Below, in pieces: positions 1-7,852 of a stretch of DNA of 45,154 nt; positions within the stretch are counted from its first letter, which is position 1; the number at the start of each line of letters is the position of its first letter. Position numbers and translations under genes: made by a program. The stretch comes from Flavimaricola sp. (GTDB lineage: Bacteria; Pseudomonadota; Alphaproteobacteria; Rhodobacterales; Rhodobacteraceae), in NCBI GenBank assembly GCA_020629175.1, contig JAHDDU010000019.1, forward strand, positions 1 through 45,154, in the 5' to 3' direction. Below the pieces are notes generated by a model. It saw only the letters and a list, made by a program, of their open reading frames with translations, did no database searches and was not told the DNA's origin.

Positions 1-176
1 TTTTGATTTTCCTCCCCTTTTTGATCATTGACCTGATCGTAGCGGCTGTTTTGATGTCCATGGGTATGATGATGGTGCCCCCGGCCATCGTTTCCCTGCC
101 GTTCAAGCTGGCCTTCTTTGTCGTGGCAGATGGATGGGCGCTGATTTCTGGCAGCCTTGTGCGCAGCTATTTCTGA
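1..176 (+). CDS. fliP: Flagellar export apparatus protein FliP, C-terminal fragment
   Basis: Only the last 57 codons are in the window, with the reading frame starting at base 3 and a TGA stop at 174-176. The translation contains [21 protein letters not shown] and then [11 protein letters not shown], close to the C-terminus of FliP, the inner-membrane core protein of the flagellar type III export gate. Two hydrophobic segments are visible. The related virulence type III protein SctR/YscR has the same fold, but the MMMVPP wording is what I know from FliP. The gene ends 3 bases before the convergent recR stop, so a flagellar gene cluster presumably lies to the left. The fragment is too short for any statement on activity. 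Confidence 0.85.
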   Translation, partial: LIFLPFLIIDLIVAAVLMSMGMMMVPPAIVSLPFKLAFFVVADGWALISGSLVRSYF

Positions 177-179
177 TCG

Positions 180-773
180 TCAGAGCGCACGTCGTGCGTT
201 CAGAGCGGCTGTGATTGTCCCGTCGTCAAGGTAGTCCAACTCACCGCCAACAGGCACCCCTTGTGCGAGGCTCGTCACCTTCAGGTTGGGCAGTTGATCG
301 GCGATGTAATGCGCCGTGGTTTGCCCATCAATCGTTGCACTCATGGCGAGGATCACTTCGCTTACATTTTCGGCCGTCATCCGGTCAATCAAGCGGGGTA
401 TGCGAAGCTCTTCGGGTCCGATCGCATCCAGCGCAGACAGCGTGCCGCCTAAAACGTGATAACGCCCATGAAACACGCCTGAGCGTTCCATTGCCCAGAG
501 ATCAGCCACATCCTCCACGACACAAATCTGCCCATTGGCGCGTTTGTCATTCTCGCAAATCTTGCAGATGTCGGTGGTGCCTATGTTGCCGCAGTTCAGG
601 CATTCGCGCGCTGTCGCGCCAACTGTCTGCATCGCATCGGCAAGCGGGATCAGCAATTGGCCCCGCTTCTTTATCAGTTGCAGCACCGCGCGACGGGCGG
701 AACGGGGCCCGAGCCCCGGTAATCGGGCCATCAAATCAATCAGCACCTGGATGTCGCCCGTCTCCTCGCTCAT
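180..773 (-). CDS. recR: Recombination mediator RecR
   Basis: A 197-residue protein of the usual RecR length. RecR works with RecF and RecO to load RecA on SSB-coated single-stranded DNA at gaps. Visible parts in order are an N-terminal helix-hairpin-helix ([11 protein letters not shown], about residues 18-28), a four-cysteine zinc finger (C58, C61, C70, C73) and a Toprim domain beginning with CVVED near residue 84 and running through [18 protein letters not shown]. It is the last gene of dnaX-ybaB-recR, an order widely conserved in bacteria. The ATG at 773 lies 73 bases downstream of the ybaB stop, and that gap holds a GC-rich palindrome. No residue looks abnormal. Confidence 0.96.
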   Translation of the reverse strand: MSEETGDIQVLIDLMARLPGLGPRSARRAVLQLIKKRGQLLIPLADAMQTVGATARECLNCGNIGTTDICKICENDKRANGQICVVEDVADLWAMERSGVFHGRYHVLGGTLSALDAIGPEELRIPRLIDRMTAENVSEVILAMSATIDGQTTAHYIADQLPNLKVTSLAQGVPVGGELDYLDDGTITAALNARRAL

Positions 774-799
774 GCCGGTGGATTGCGTCGCGGTCGGAC

Positions 800-833
800 G
801 CCTCCGGCGGAGGTATTTGGGGCAAGATGAGGC
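800..833. repeat. Candidate dispersed extragenic palindrome between ybaB and recR
   Basis: The core 801-813 is a perfect 5-bp inverted repeat with a 3-base loop (CCTCC GGC GGAGG). It is followed on the plus strand by TATTTGGGGCAAGATGAGG. From memory, a very similar string (CCTCCGGCGG, then TATTT and an AAGATGA-like tail) recurs in intergenic regions of many Rhodobacterales genomes. Only one copy is in this window, so the repeat status is recollection rather than observation. On the transcribed minus strand it would form a short hairpin between ybaB and recR without a U-tract. Confidence 0.45.
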
Positions 834-846
834 AGGGCCGCGCTCC

Positions 847-1191
847 TTAGAACGGGAGGTTCATGCCCGGCGGCAGGCCGAGCCCTTCAGTCAGTTTCGC
901 CATTTCCTCGTTGGCCCGCTCCGACGCTTTGGTCTGCGCGTCTTTGATGGCGGCGAGGATCAGGTCTTCGACAACTTCCTTGTCGGATCCGTTGAAAATC
1001 GACGGGTCGATGTCGAGGGACTTCAGCTCGCCCTTGGCCGACGCCGTAGCTTTGACGAGGCCCGCGCCGCTTTCGCCAATGACCATGATCGAATGCATCT
1101 CTTCCTGCAGGTCAGCCATTTTGCCCTGCATTTCCTGAGCGGCCTTCATCATTTTGGCCATATCGCCGATGCCGCCTAAACCTTTGAACAT
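847..1191 (-). CDS. ybaB: YbaB/EbfC nucleoid-associated protein
   Basis: A 114-residue protein of the YbaB/EbfC family, small dimeric DNA-binding proteins that associate with the nucleoid. The ATG at 1191 ([20 protein letters not shown]) is preferred over an upstream in-frame start because it begins the conserved region and has AAGGAA a short distance upstream. The N-terminal helix ([20 protein letters not shown]) and the C-terminal [13 protein letters not shown] tail are typical. It sits between dnaX (71-base gap) and recR (73-base gap), the standard context. The molecular role beyond DNA binding is not settled for the family. Confidence 0.93.
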   Translation of the reverse strand: MFKGLGGIGDMAKMMKAAQEMQGKMADLQEEMHSIMVIGESGAGLVKATASAKGELKSLDIDPSIFNGSDKEVVEDLILAAIKDAQTKASERANEEMAKLTEGLGLPPGMNLPF

Positions 1192-1262
1192 GTCACGTTC
1201 CTTTTTTGGGTGTTGGCCGAGAGATAGTCCCTGAGGCACAGCCGCGCAAGCCGGGCGCGGGC

Positions 1263-2996
1263 TCAGTCTTCTTCAAACGGGTCCCATTCCTCATCGACTT
1301 CGGGCAATGCCTCTGCGGCCATCTCGTCCAGCTTTTCGGCTTGCGTCTTGATGGAGGCGATCTTGGCTTTGGGAAAGGCTGTTAGCACAGCCTGGACCAA
1401 AGGGTGGGCGCTGGCTTCGTCCCGCACGGCGCGGTCAGCGGCATCGCGTTTCTCTGCGATGGTCTCTGCGGTGGCTCCGTTGACCAGCGTCACCGCCCAG
1501 CGGTTGCCGGTCCAGGCTTGCAACCGCGCGCCAAGGCGCTGGGCCAGATCAGCAGGGGCATGCTCAGAGGGGGTGAACTCGATCCGGCCGGGTTGATAGG
1601 CATGCAGCCGCACCCCGGTTTCGACCTCTACCAACAGCTTCACATCGCGGTGGGTGCGGATCAGTTCAACAACCGCCTCAAAGGTCGCGAAGCGCGCCAA
1701 TGCATCCGTTTGCGCAGCGACTGCCAATTGTGCCGAAGGCCCTGCTGGTGCTGCATGTGTCACACTGGTGGAGGACACAGCGGACGTGGCGCTGCCAGGC
1801 GCAGAGGACGCGCGCGCTCCGCCGCCGCCATTTGGTGGGGGCGGGGTGTCTTGTAGCTTGCGGATCAATTCGTCTGGTGTCGGCAGATCCGCGACATGTG
1901 TGAGCCGTATCACAGCCATTTCGGCGGCCATCATTGCATTTGGCGCGCTCGCCACCTCATCAAGTGACTTCAGCAGCATTTGCCACATCCGGGAGAGAAC
2001 ACGCATCGGAAGGTCAGACGCCATTGCCGCACCACGTGTCCGCTCGTCGGGGCCGACGGTCGGGTCTTCGGATGCATCAGGGGTGATCTTGATTACGCTG
2101 ACCCAATGGGCGATTTCGGCCAGGTCCCGCAGGATCGCCATCGGATCTGCACCCTCGGCATACTGGCTGGACAGTTCCGTCAAGGCGCTGGCAGCCTCGC
2201 CCCGCAGGATCATGTCAAAGAGATCAAGCACCCGCCCCCGGTCCGCAAGGCCCAGCATGGCACGTACTTGTTCGGCGGTGGTCTCACCCGCGCCATGGCT
2301 GATCGCCTGGTCAAGCAGACTTTGGGCATCACGGGCGGAACCTTCGGCGGCGCGGGTGATCAATGCCAGCGCATCATCGGTGATCTCTGCCCCTTCTGCC
2401 GTTGCAATTTTGCGCAACAGGGCGATCATCACCTCAGGCTCAATCCGGCGCAGGTCAAACCGTTGACACCGGGACAGAACGGTCACGGGCACTTTGCGAA
2501 TTTCGGTGGTCGCAAAGATGAATTTCACGTGCTCAGGCGGCTCTTCGAGGGTTTTGAGCAACGCGTTGAACGCGTTCGTCGACAGCATGTGCACTTCATC
2601 GATGATGTAGACTTTGTAGCGCGCCGAGGCGGCCCGGTAATGCACGCTGTCGATGATCTCGCGGATGTCGTTCACGCCTGTCCGTGAGGCCGCGTCCATT
2701 TCCATCACGTCGACATGACGCCCCTCCATAATGGCGGTGCAATGCTCACATTCTCCACAAGGGTCTGTCGTGGGTTGTCCGGTGCCATCAGAGCCGATGC
2801 AATTCATCCCTTTGGCAATAATACGGGCTGTTGTGGTTTTGCCCGTCCCGCGGATACCTGTCATGATAAAGGCTTGTGCGATGCGCCCGGCCTCAAACGC
2901 GTTCTTCAGCGTGCGGACCATCGCGTCCTGGCCGACAAGATCGGCAAAGGTCTCGGGCCGGTATTTTCGGGCGAGGACTTGGTAGGCTGTCGACAT
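1263..2996 (-). CDS. dnaX: DNA polymerase III subunits gamma/tau
   Basis: A 577-residue clamp-loader ATPase. Visible features are the Walker A loop GIRGTGKTT (about 47-55), a zinc module with C66, C80, C83 and C86, the Walker B IIDEVHML (131-138) and the sensor/arginine-finger SRC motif (175-177). A Pro/Gly/Ala-rich linker near residues 385-425 leads to the C-terminal tau region that contacts DnaB and Pol III alpha in relatives. The ATG at 2996 (MSTAYQVLARKYRP) matches the family start. It heads dnaX-ybaB-recR. I saw no E. coli-type A-rich slippery sequence, so production of a short gamma form by frameshifting is not supported here. Confidence 0.97.
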   Translation of the reverse strand: MSTAYQVLARKYRPETFADLVGQDAMVRTLKNAFEAGRIAQAFIMTGIRGTGKTTTARIIAKGMNCIGSDGTGQPTTDPCGECEHCTAIMEGRHVDVMEMDAASRTGVNDIREIIDSVHYRAASARYKVYIIDEVHMLSTNAFNALLKTLEEPPEHVKFIFATTEIRKVPVTVLSRCQRFDLRRIEPEVMIALLRKIATAEGAEITDDALALITRAAEGSARDAQSLLDQAISHGAGETTAEQVRAMLGLADRGRVLDLFDMILRGEAASALTELSSQYAEGADPMAILRDLAEIAHWVSVIKITPDASEDPTVGPDERTRGAAMASDLPMRVLSRMWQMLLKSLDEVASAPNAMMAAEMAVIRLTHVADLPTPDELIRKLQDTPPPPNGGGGARASSAPGSATSAVSSTSVTHAAPAGPSAQLAVAAQTDALARFATFEAVVELIRTHRDVKLLVEVETGVRLHAYQPGRIEFTPSEHAPADLAQRLGARLQAWTGNRWAVTLVNGATAETIAEKRDAADRAVRDEASAHPLVQAVLTAFPKAKIASIKTQAEKLDEMAAEALPEVDEEWDPFEED

Positions 2997-3011
2997 GAGG
3001 CACCTTTGGTT

Positions 3012-3042
3012 GACCGCGCCACGCTATGTGTTTGGCGCGGTC
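3012..3042. promoter_or_regulatory. 10-bp inverted repeat in the rsgA-dnaX gap
   Basis: GACCGCGCCA (3012-3021) and TGGCGCGGTC (3033-3042) are perfect complements around an 11-base loop. It lies in the 67-base gap between the rsgA stop and the dnaX start. No run of T follows the stem on the minus strand, so a classical intrinsic terminator is unlikely. It could be a stem in the dnaX leader or a processing site. Confidence 0.5.
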
Positions 3043-3063
3043 GGGTAAAGACGTGCTGCGTGA

Positions 3064-4086
3064 CTAAGACTGCTTGCGCTTGTGCTTTGAGCGTTTTTTG
3101 CCTTCGTTGTACATCTTTTGCAGGGACCGGCTCCGTGCGTGGGCTTGCGCGATGGATTGCGAGTTGATCTCATCCTCACGCAACAGCTTGCGCCACCTCT
3201 CCAACCGGTCGGGATCCAGTGTTCCATCTGCGATTGCGGCCTGAACGGCGCAGCCGGGCTCGCTTTGGTGCGCGCAATCGTTGAATTTGCACGACGGGAT
3301 CAGGTCCGTGATGTCAGAAAAGACGGCGTCGATCCCCTCGCTTGCGTCTGAGAGCGCCAATTCCCGCATGCCTGGCGTGTCAATCAGCCAGCCGCCCGCA
3401 AGAGTTGGGCGCAACGCGCGAGCCGTTGTGGTGTGACGTCCTTTGGCATCATCTTCGCGGATGTCTTGGGTGATGTCTGTCACTCCGGTGAGTGCGTTCT
3501 GCAATGTGGTCTTGCCGACGCCGGATGAACCCACAAGTGCAAGCGTTTGCCCATTTTTGCACCACGGCTCCAACTTGCTGGCTTCGGTTTTTGCATTGAG
3601 CGTGATGGCTGTGACCAGAGGCGATAGCGCCTCGGCTTGTCTGGCAAAATCTTCCGGGGCGTCGCATGTGTCCGCCTTGGTCAGCACAATCAATGGCAGG
3701 CAACCGGCGGACGAGGCCATTGCGAGATATCGCTCAAGCCGGGCGACGTTGAAATCGGCGTTGCAGCTAGAAACGATGGCCAGTGTGTCCACGTTGGCCG
3801 CGATCAGCTGCCGGCCTGCCTGCGGCCCCGCACCGCGTCGCGCGATTTCCGTGGTGCGCTCCAGACGATGGGTGACCTTTGCGCCGTCCACAAGAACCCA
3901 GTCCCCCACGGCATAGTGCCCGGTTTCATCCGGAGTGATGGCGGTGGTTGGCCCTTGGGTGGTGAGAAGGCTCAAGTGATCGCGCTTTACCTCAGTCACA
4001 CGGGCCGGGCTCAGCGAGGAGGGTGTGTCAACTTGTGACGAGAAAGAGGCCGTCCATCCAAGGGCGGCAAGAGACATGTCAGTCAA
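3064..4086 (-). CDS. rsgA: Ribosome small-subunit-dependent GTPase RsgA
   Basis: A circularly permuted GTPase that acts late in 30S subunit maturation. The motif order shows the permutation: G4 TKAD (136-139) precedes the P-loop GSSGVGKTT (186-194) and G3 DTPG (236-239). An OB-like N-terminal region with GDWVLV comes first, and a C-terminal zinc site follows (C266, C271, H273, C279). Two starts are possible: TTG at 4086, with AGGAC at good spacing, giving 340 residues, or ATG at 4077, giving 337. It is 67 bases upstream of dnaX on the same strand and may be co-transcribed with it. Confidence 0.95.
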   Translation of the reverse strand: MTDMSLAALGWTASFSSQVDTPSSLSPARVTEVKRDHLSLLTTQGPTTAITPDETGHYAVGDWVLVDGAKVTHRLERTTEIARRGAGPQAGRQLIAANVDTLAIVSSCNADFNVARLERYLAMASSAGCLPLIVLTKADTCDAPEDFARQAEALSPLVTAITLNAKTEASKLEPWCKNGQTLALVGSSGVGKTTLQNALTGVTDITQDIREDDAKGRHTTTARALRPTLAGGWLIDTPGMRELALSDASEGIDAVFSDITDLIPSCKFNDCAHQSEPGCAVQAAIADGTLDPDRLERWRKLLREDEINSQSIAQAHARSRSLQKMYNEGKKRSKHKRKQS

Positions 4087-4226
4087 TGGAATTGTCCTGT
4101 GACGAAGTTAAAGGGCCGGTCACGCCGGCGGCTTTGCATCGGGTCACAGGTCTCTGACCGGGGATGATCAGACAGTTTGCGCCCGGAGGGTGCTTGAACA
4201 GGTCATAAACGTCCTCCGTAGATCGG

Positions 4227-4245
4227 GCTCACGTCCTGCGTGAGC
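4227..4245. terminator. Hairpin just downstream of the SRP RNA gene
   Basis: GCTCACG and CGTGAGC form a 7-bp stem around TCCTG. It begins 6 bases past the 3' end of the SRP RNA on the minus strand. The position fits a 3' end or processing signal for ffs, but the bases that follow are not T-rich, so the call as terminator is tentative. Confidence 0.35.
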
Positions 4246-4251
4246 ATTTGG

Positions 4252-4349
4252 GTGAGAGGCTGGACATCGACCCAAGTGGGGCTCGTTGTGGCTGCTTCCT
4301 TCCGGACCTGACCAGGTTGGCGAGGCACTTGCCCGCGCCAACCTCTCAC
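4252..4349 (-). ncRNA. ffs: Signal recognition particle RNA (4.5S type)
   Basis: The reverse strand carries the hallmark SRP helix 8 sequence CAGGTCCGGAAGGAAGCAGC (plus-strand complement around 4290-4310). It includes the GGAA tetraloop and the asymmetric loop bound by Ffh. The outer ends pair perfectly: GTGAGAGGTTGG at the 5' end (4338-4349) with CCAGCCTCTCAC at the 3' end (4252-4263), one G-U included. This sets a length near 98 nt, right for the small SRP RNA of alphaproteobacteria. The RNA works with Ffh and FtsY in co-translational targeting to the inner membrane. Ends are inferred from pairing. Confidence 0.95.
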
Positions 4350-4388
4350 ATCACATATAAAACGCCTCGCACGCGAAAACAACTCCCC

Positions 4389-6266
4389 TCAGCTTTCAGC
4401 AAAGCCCCGTTCAAAAACTGCGAGGTCGCCTCGTCTTTGGCCGGTGTCACGGATACTGCGGTCGTTCAATTGGTGCAAATAACGCGCAGCGTCCTGATGC
4501 GTTTCAAACAGTCCCGAGGCATTTGCGATTGGGGCAAAGCGCCATGTTGGGGTGGCCACTGGCGTAACGGTGCGATGGTTTTTCAGGTACGTGACCAGTA
4601 GGTCTCTGATTTTGTCACCGTCCGCAAAAATCGGTTCTGCCACCCGTGCCGCCTCAAACCCACCACCCCCACCTGCGCGGTATCCATTGGTTGCGATTGC
4701 AACGGTTTGGTCAGCGCCGAGTGTGGAGCCATCCGCAAGGCAGATGTTCTGAATGCGCTGCCCGACAGGCCGGGTCAGATCGATTTCGTAGGTCAATCCG
4801 TGGATGGCATCAAAATTGTATGTCGGCACCGTATGATCGAACAGGTTTTGTGGCCCCTGCCCAGGTGTGACTGTCTGAAATGCACGGGCAGATACCTCTA
4901 GCCACGACTTGATGCCCGAGCCGGTGAGCGACAGTATGCAAAGTTTGTTCGGGAACGGATAGATGTCTGCGGCGTGTCGCATCGCCAAAGGACCGGCGGC
5001 GATATTGATGTAGTTGTCAGACCGCCCGCGACCACCGGCCCGATACGGCGCGACGGCCGCCAATCGGGGGGCGCGGGCAAGGGCGCTGGCGTAGATGTGC
5101 GGCTCTGAGGCTTCAAAAAGGGCGTCGGCCAAAAGGGTGCCGAGCGCGCAGGGCGCCACCATCGAAAAATAGCTAAAAAGCGCCTCAGTCGTTTCAGCCA
5201 GTGGCTGACGAATGGTGTCGATGACTTGCTGATGAGCCCGCTCAACGACCGATACAACTTGCGCATCCATATCGACAAGGCGCGTCGGCGACGACTCACT
5301 TGCCGGTTCGACAATCGGAACCGCACGTGTGTTGTGGCCCTCCGCCGTCCATGCGCCCTGATGTCTGACGAGGCTCAGATCGATTACCCCAAGGTGAGAG
5401 CCATGAAACCCTGCCATCACAGCCGGTTTGCCATGCAGCGTGCCAGCGTTTGCGTCGACATGCCTTGAGCTGGGAAGTTGCGGCCCCGGAAAAACGTGAT
5501 GCGTGTGCCCCGTTAGAATGACGTCGATCCCATCAATCGCGGCGAGGGGAACAGATGCATTCTCCATCCCCTGAATATGTGTATCGCCGTCAATGCCCGA
5601 GTGGCTCAGAGCGATAATGATCTCGGCCCCTGCCGCCTTGAGGTCAGGGATATGCGCCCGGGCTGCATCCAAAATGTCCCGTGTGCCGATTTGACCATGA
5701 AGCGTGTAGTATTCCCAATCGGGGATTTGAGGTGGCGCAAATCCGATGAACCCAATTTTCAGTGGAACTGTGGAGCCGTCATTGGCCAGAACGTCCCGTG
5801 TGATGATGTGCCATGGCGGGACAAGGGTTTCGTCAATCTGTGGACTGGCCCCCTGCGACGTTGTGATGTTGGCCGATACAATCGGGAAGTCAGCTTGGGA
5901 AATTGACGATCGAAGATAGCCAAGCCCATAGTTAAATTCATGATTGCCAAGGGTCGCGCCATCATAGCCCAAAGTATTCATTGCCGTGATCATCGGGTGC
6001 GGCATGTCACCAGCCTTCTCAACGGCCCAATCGGACATCGGTGTGCCCTGCAAAAAGTCGCCGTTGTCGAACAGCAGGCAGTTCGGGACCTCCTCTCGCG
6101 CCTTACGGATCAAGCTCGCGGTTCGGGCGAGGCCAAGGTGAGGGGCGGGCCGGTCATTGAAATAGTCGTAGGGCATGATGTGGACATGCAGGTCGGTCGT
6201 CTCCAGTATGCGCAATTGAACGCGCAGACCGGCCCGTTCTCTTTGGAAGGACTGCTTTTCGAACAT
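4389..6266 (-). CDS. cpdB: 2',3'-cyclic-nucleotide 2'-phosphodiesterase / 3'-nucleotidase
   Basis: A 625-residue metallophosphoesterase with a C-terminal 5'-nucleotidase domain. Metal-binding motifs are TDLHVH (24-29), DNGD (67-70), GNHE (107-110) and GHTHH (253-257). The C-terminal domain has the substrate-binding segment NGYRAGGGGGFEAA. Relatives hydrolyse 2',3'-cyclic nucleotides and then 3'-nucleotides, usually in the periplasm. Here the N-terminus (MFEKQSFQRERAGLRVQ) shows no Sec or Tat signal before the catalytic domain, so the cell compartment is uncertain. The ATG at 6266 is divergent from nudC, and no better upstream start is visible. It lies 3' of nothing obviously related. Confidence 0.88.
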   Translation of the reverse strand: MFEKQSFQRERAGLRVQLRILETTDLHVHIMPYDYFNDRPAPHLGLARTASLIRKAREEVPNCLLFDNGDFLQGTPMSDWAVEKAGDMPHPMITAMNTLGYDGATLGNHEFNYGLGYLRSSISQADFPIVSANITTSQGASPQIDETLVPPWHIITRDVLANDGSTVPLKIGFIGFAPPQIPDWEYYTLHGQIGTRDILDAARAHIPDLKAAGAEIIIALSHSGIDGDTHIQGMENASVPLAAIDGIDVILTGHTHHVFPGPQLPSSRHVDANAGTLHGKPAVMAGFHGSHLGVIDLSLVRHQGAWTAEGHNTRAVPIVEPASESSPTRLVDMDAQVVSVVERAHQQVIDTIRQPLAETTEALFSYFSMVAPCALGTLLADALFEASEPHIYASALARAPRLAAVAPYRAGGRGRSDNYINIAAGPLAMRHAADIYPFPNKLCILSLTGSGIKSWLEVSARAFQTVTPGQGPQNLFDHTVPTYNFDAIHGLTYEIDLTRPVGQRIQNICLADGSTLGADQTVAIATNGYRAGGGGGFEAARVAEPIFADGDKIRDLLVTYLKNHRTVTPVATPTWRFAPIANASGLFETHQDAARYLHQLNDRSIRDTGQRRGDLAVFERGFAES

Positions 6267-6345
6267 GACAACGCTCTTTCATACGGGACCTAGTGGGCCT
6301 TGCAACCATAGGGTGTATTTTCCCGCCCTGATAGGGGAAACTGAG

Positions 6346-6359
6346 AATTGAGATCAATT
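6346..6359. promoter_or_regulatory. 14-bp palindrome in the cpdB-nudC divergent gap
   Basis: AATTGA GA TCAATT is a perfect 6-bp inverted repeat with a 2-base centre. It lies in the roughly 110-base gap between divergent cpdB and nudC, 17 bases before the preferred nudC ATG. It might be an operator for either gene. The binding protein is unknown. It does not fit the FNR consensus, which has a 4-base centre. Confidence 0.3.
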
Positions 6360-6376
6360 TGCCTGGGTGTTCCGCG

Positions 6377-7336
6377 ATGAAACGCGCTGAAACGGTTACT
6401 TTTGGTGGGTCGAGCCTTGATCGTGCCGCTGAATTGAGGGGTGATTCTGATGCGTTGGACGCGCTGGAAGCCAGCATCATTGTGCTCTGGCGGGCCAAGC
6501 CTTTGGTCATCGATACCACCGAAGGCATGGCTTTGTGCCGTCTCGATGCCTCCCATTCTCTCGTCCAGGAATTCGGTCCGCCGCAGCTTTTCCTCGGGCG
6601 CGAAAACGGCGCTGCGACTTGGGCGCTTGACCTTTCTGCGTGGCAGCCGGACGGATTGGATGAAAGTGCCCTCGGCGGATTTCTTGATGCCACCGAACAG
6701 CGGCACCCTGACGCGCCTGCCGGCTCCTACTTTGCTGAGCTGCGCGCCGTTATGACACATCTCTCACCCCGCGATTGCGAGCTTGCGGCGACCGCGCGTG
6801 GAGTTTTTGTGTGGCATGACAGCCATGGGTTCTGCGCGCAGTGTGGGGCCGCAAGTGAGGTGGCCATGTCGGGCTGGCAGCGCGAGTGCGCGGCCTGCGG
6901 CCGACATCACTTCCCGCGCACCGATCCGGTTGTGATCATGCTCATTACATACGGGAATGACGTTTTGATCGGCCGTTCTCCAGGTTGGCCAGAAGGGATG
7001 TATTCCCTGCTCGCGGGTTTTGTAGAGCCGGGTGAAACACTCGAAGCTGCCGTGCGCCGCGAGGTCGTCGAAGAGGCGGGGGTGCAGGTTGGGGACGTGT
7101 CATATCTGTCCAGCCAACCTTGGCCGTTTCCGGCGTCGTTGATGTTTGGATGCCACGGGCATGCCACCAGCCGCGATATCAAGATTGATCCAAACGAGAT
7201 CGAAGATGCGATCTGGGTCAGTCGCGAACGCATGGCAGAGATTTTTGCCGGCCGCGACGATGTGGTCAAACCGGCACGCAAAGGGGCGATTGCGCATTTC
7301 TTGCTCTGGCACTGGTTGGCGGATCGTCTAGATTGA
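6377..7336 (+). CDS. nudC: NAD+/NADH diphosphatase, NUDIX family
   Basis: A 319-residue protein from the ATG at 6377; an in-frame TTG at 6359 would add six residues. NudC-type enzymes cleave NAD(H) to NMN(H) and AMP and can remove NAD caps from RNA. Visible features are a four-cysteine zinc ribbon (C153, C156, C171, C174), a NUDIX box GFVEPGETLEAAVRREVVEE (about 214-233) and the downstream SQPWPFPAS signature (246-254) that separates NADH pyrophosphatases from other NUDIX enzymes. The zinc ribbon is followed by the usual HFPRTDPVVI. An SRPBCC gene follows after 33 bases (to its first ATG) and may be co-transcribed. Confidence 0.94.
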   Translation: MKRAETVTFGGSSLDRAAELRGDSDALDALEASIIVLWRAKPLVIDTTEGMALCRLDASHSLVQEFGPPQLFLGRENGAATWALDLSAWQPDGLDESALGGFLDATEQRHPDAPAGSYFAELRAVMTHLSPRDCELAATARGVFVWHDSHGFCAQCGAASEVAMSGWQRECAACGRHHFPRTDPVVIMLITYGNDVLIGRSPGWPEGMYSLLAGFVEPGETLEAAVRREVVEEAGVQVGDVSYLSSQPWPFPASLMFGCHGHATSRDIKIDPNEIEDAIWVSRERMAEIFAGRDDVVKPARKGAIAHFLLWHWLADRLD

Positions 7337-7369
7337 ACCAAAAGGATATTCTGACCCGATCCGTCAGAA

Positions 7370-7852
7370 ATGGAATGGAATTCGATGCAGCTAACAACTC
7401 GAGAAGACATCGAGGCGCCCCTTGATTTTGTCTTTGCCCAGGTCACAGATTTTTCGGGGTTTGAGAGACAGGCCTTGCGGCGTGGGGCCGACGTTCGGCG
7501 GCGCGACGCGAATACGAAGGCCGGTCTTGGGGCCACGTGGGATGTGACATTTCCCTACCGCGGCAAAGACCGCACGATGCGTGCGGTGATCACTGAATAT
7601 GAGGCCCCCACCAATCTGATGATCAAGATGGAAACGGGCGGCCTCAGCGGGCTGCTAGAGGTCAAGCTGATCGCATTGTCGTCCCATCGGACACGCATGA
7701 CCGTTTCGACGGACGCCAAAGCGACAGGTTTGAGCGCGCGGTTGCTTCTTCAGTCCTTCAAACTGGCAAAGGCAAAGGTGGACCGGCGGCTCAAAGATCG
7801 CGTGGCAGCATTGGCCCAAGACATCGAGGACCGGCACAAACGGGGGCGCTAA
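7370..7852 (+). CDS. SRPBCC / START-like fold protein, function unknown
   Basis: About 155-160 residues. The pattern MQLTTREDIEAPLDFVFAQVTDFSGFER is that of the polyketide cyclase/SRPBCC superfamily, with a deep hydrophobic ligand pocket. No catalytic residue can be named. The start is either ATG 7370 or ATG 7385; the second begins the conserved region. It follows nudC closely on the same strand and ends with its stop interlocked with the convergent pheA stop (shared CTAA at 7849-7852). A ligand cannot be inferred from the sequence. Confidence 0.8.
   Translation: MEWNSMQLTTREDIEAPLDFVFAQVTDFSGFERQALRRGADVRRRDANTKAGLGATWDVTFPYRGKDRTMRAVITEYEAPTNLMIKMETGGLSGLLEVKLIALSSHRTRMTVSTDAKATGLSARLLLQSFKLAKAKVDRRLKDRVAALAQDIEDRHKRGR

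Noticed and set aside
1-176. Reading the left-edge fragment as SctR/YscR of a virulence secretion system
   Set aside because: The MMMVPP and [14 protein letters not shown] wording is closer to flagellar FliP as I know it, and no other secretion gene is visible.
1263-2996. Programmed frameshift in dnaX producing gamma
   Set aside because: No A-rich slippery heptamer followed by a stem was seen in the coding strand at the expected place.
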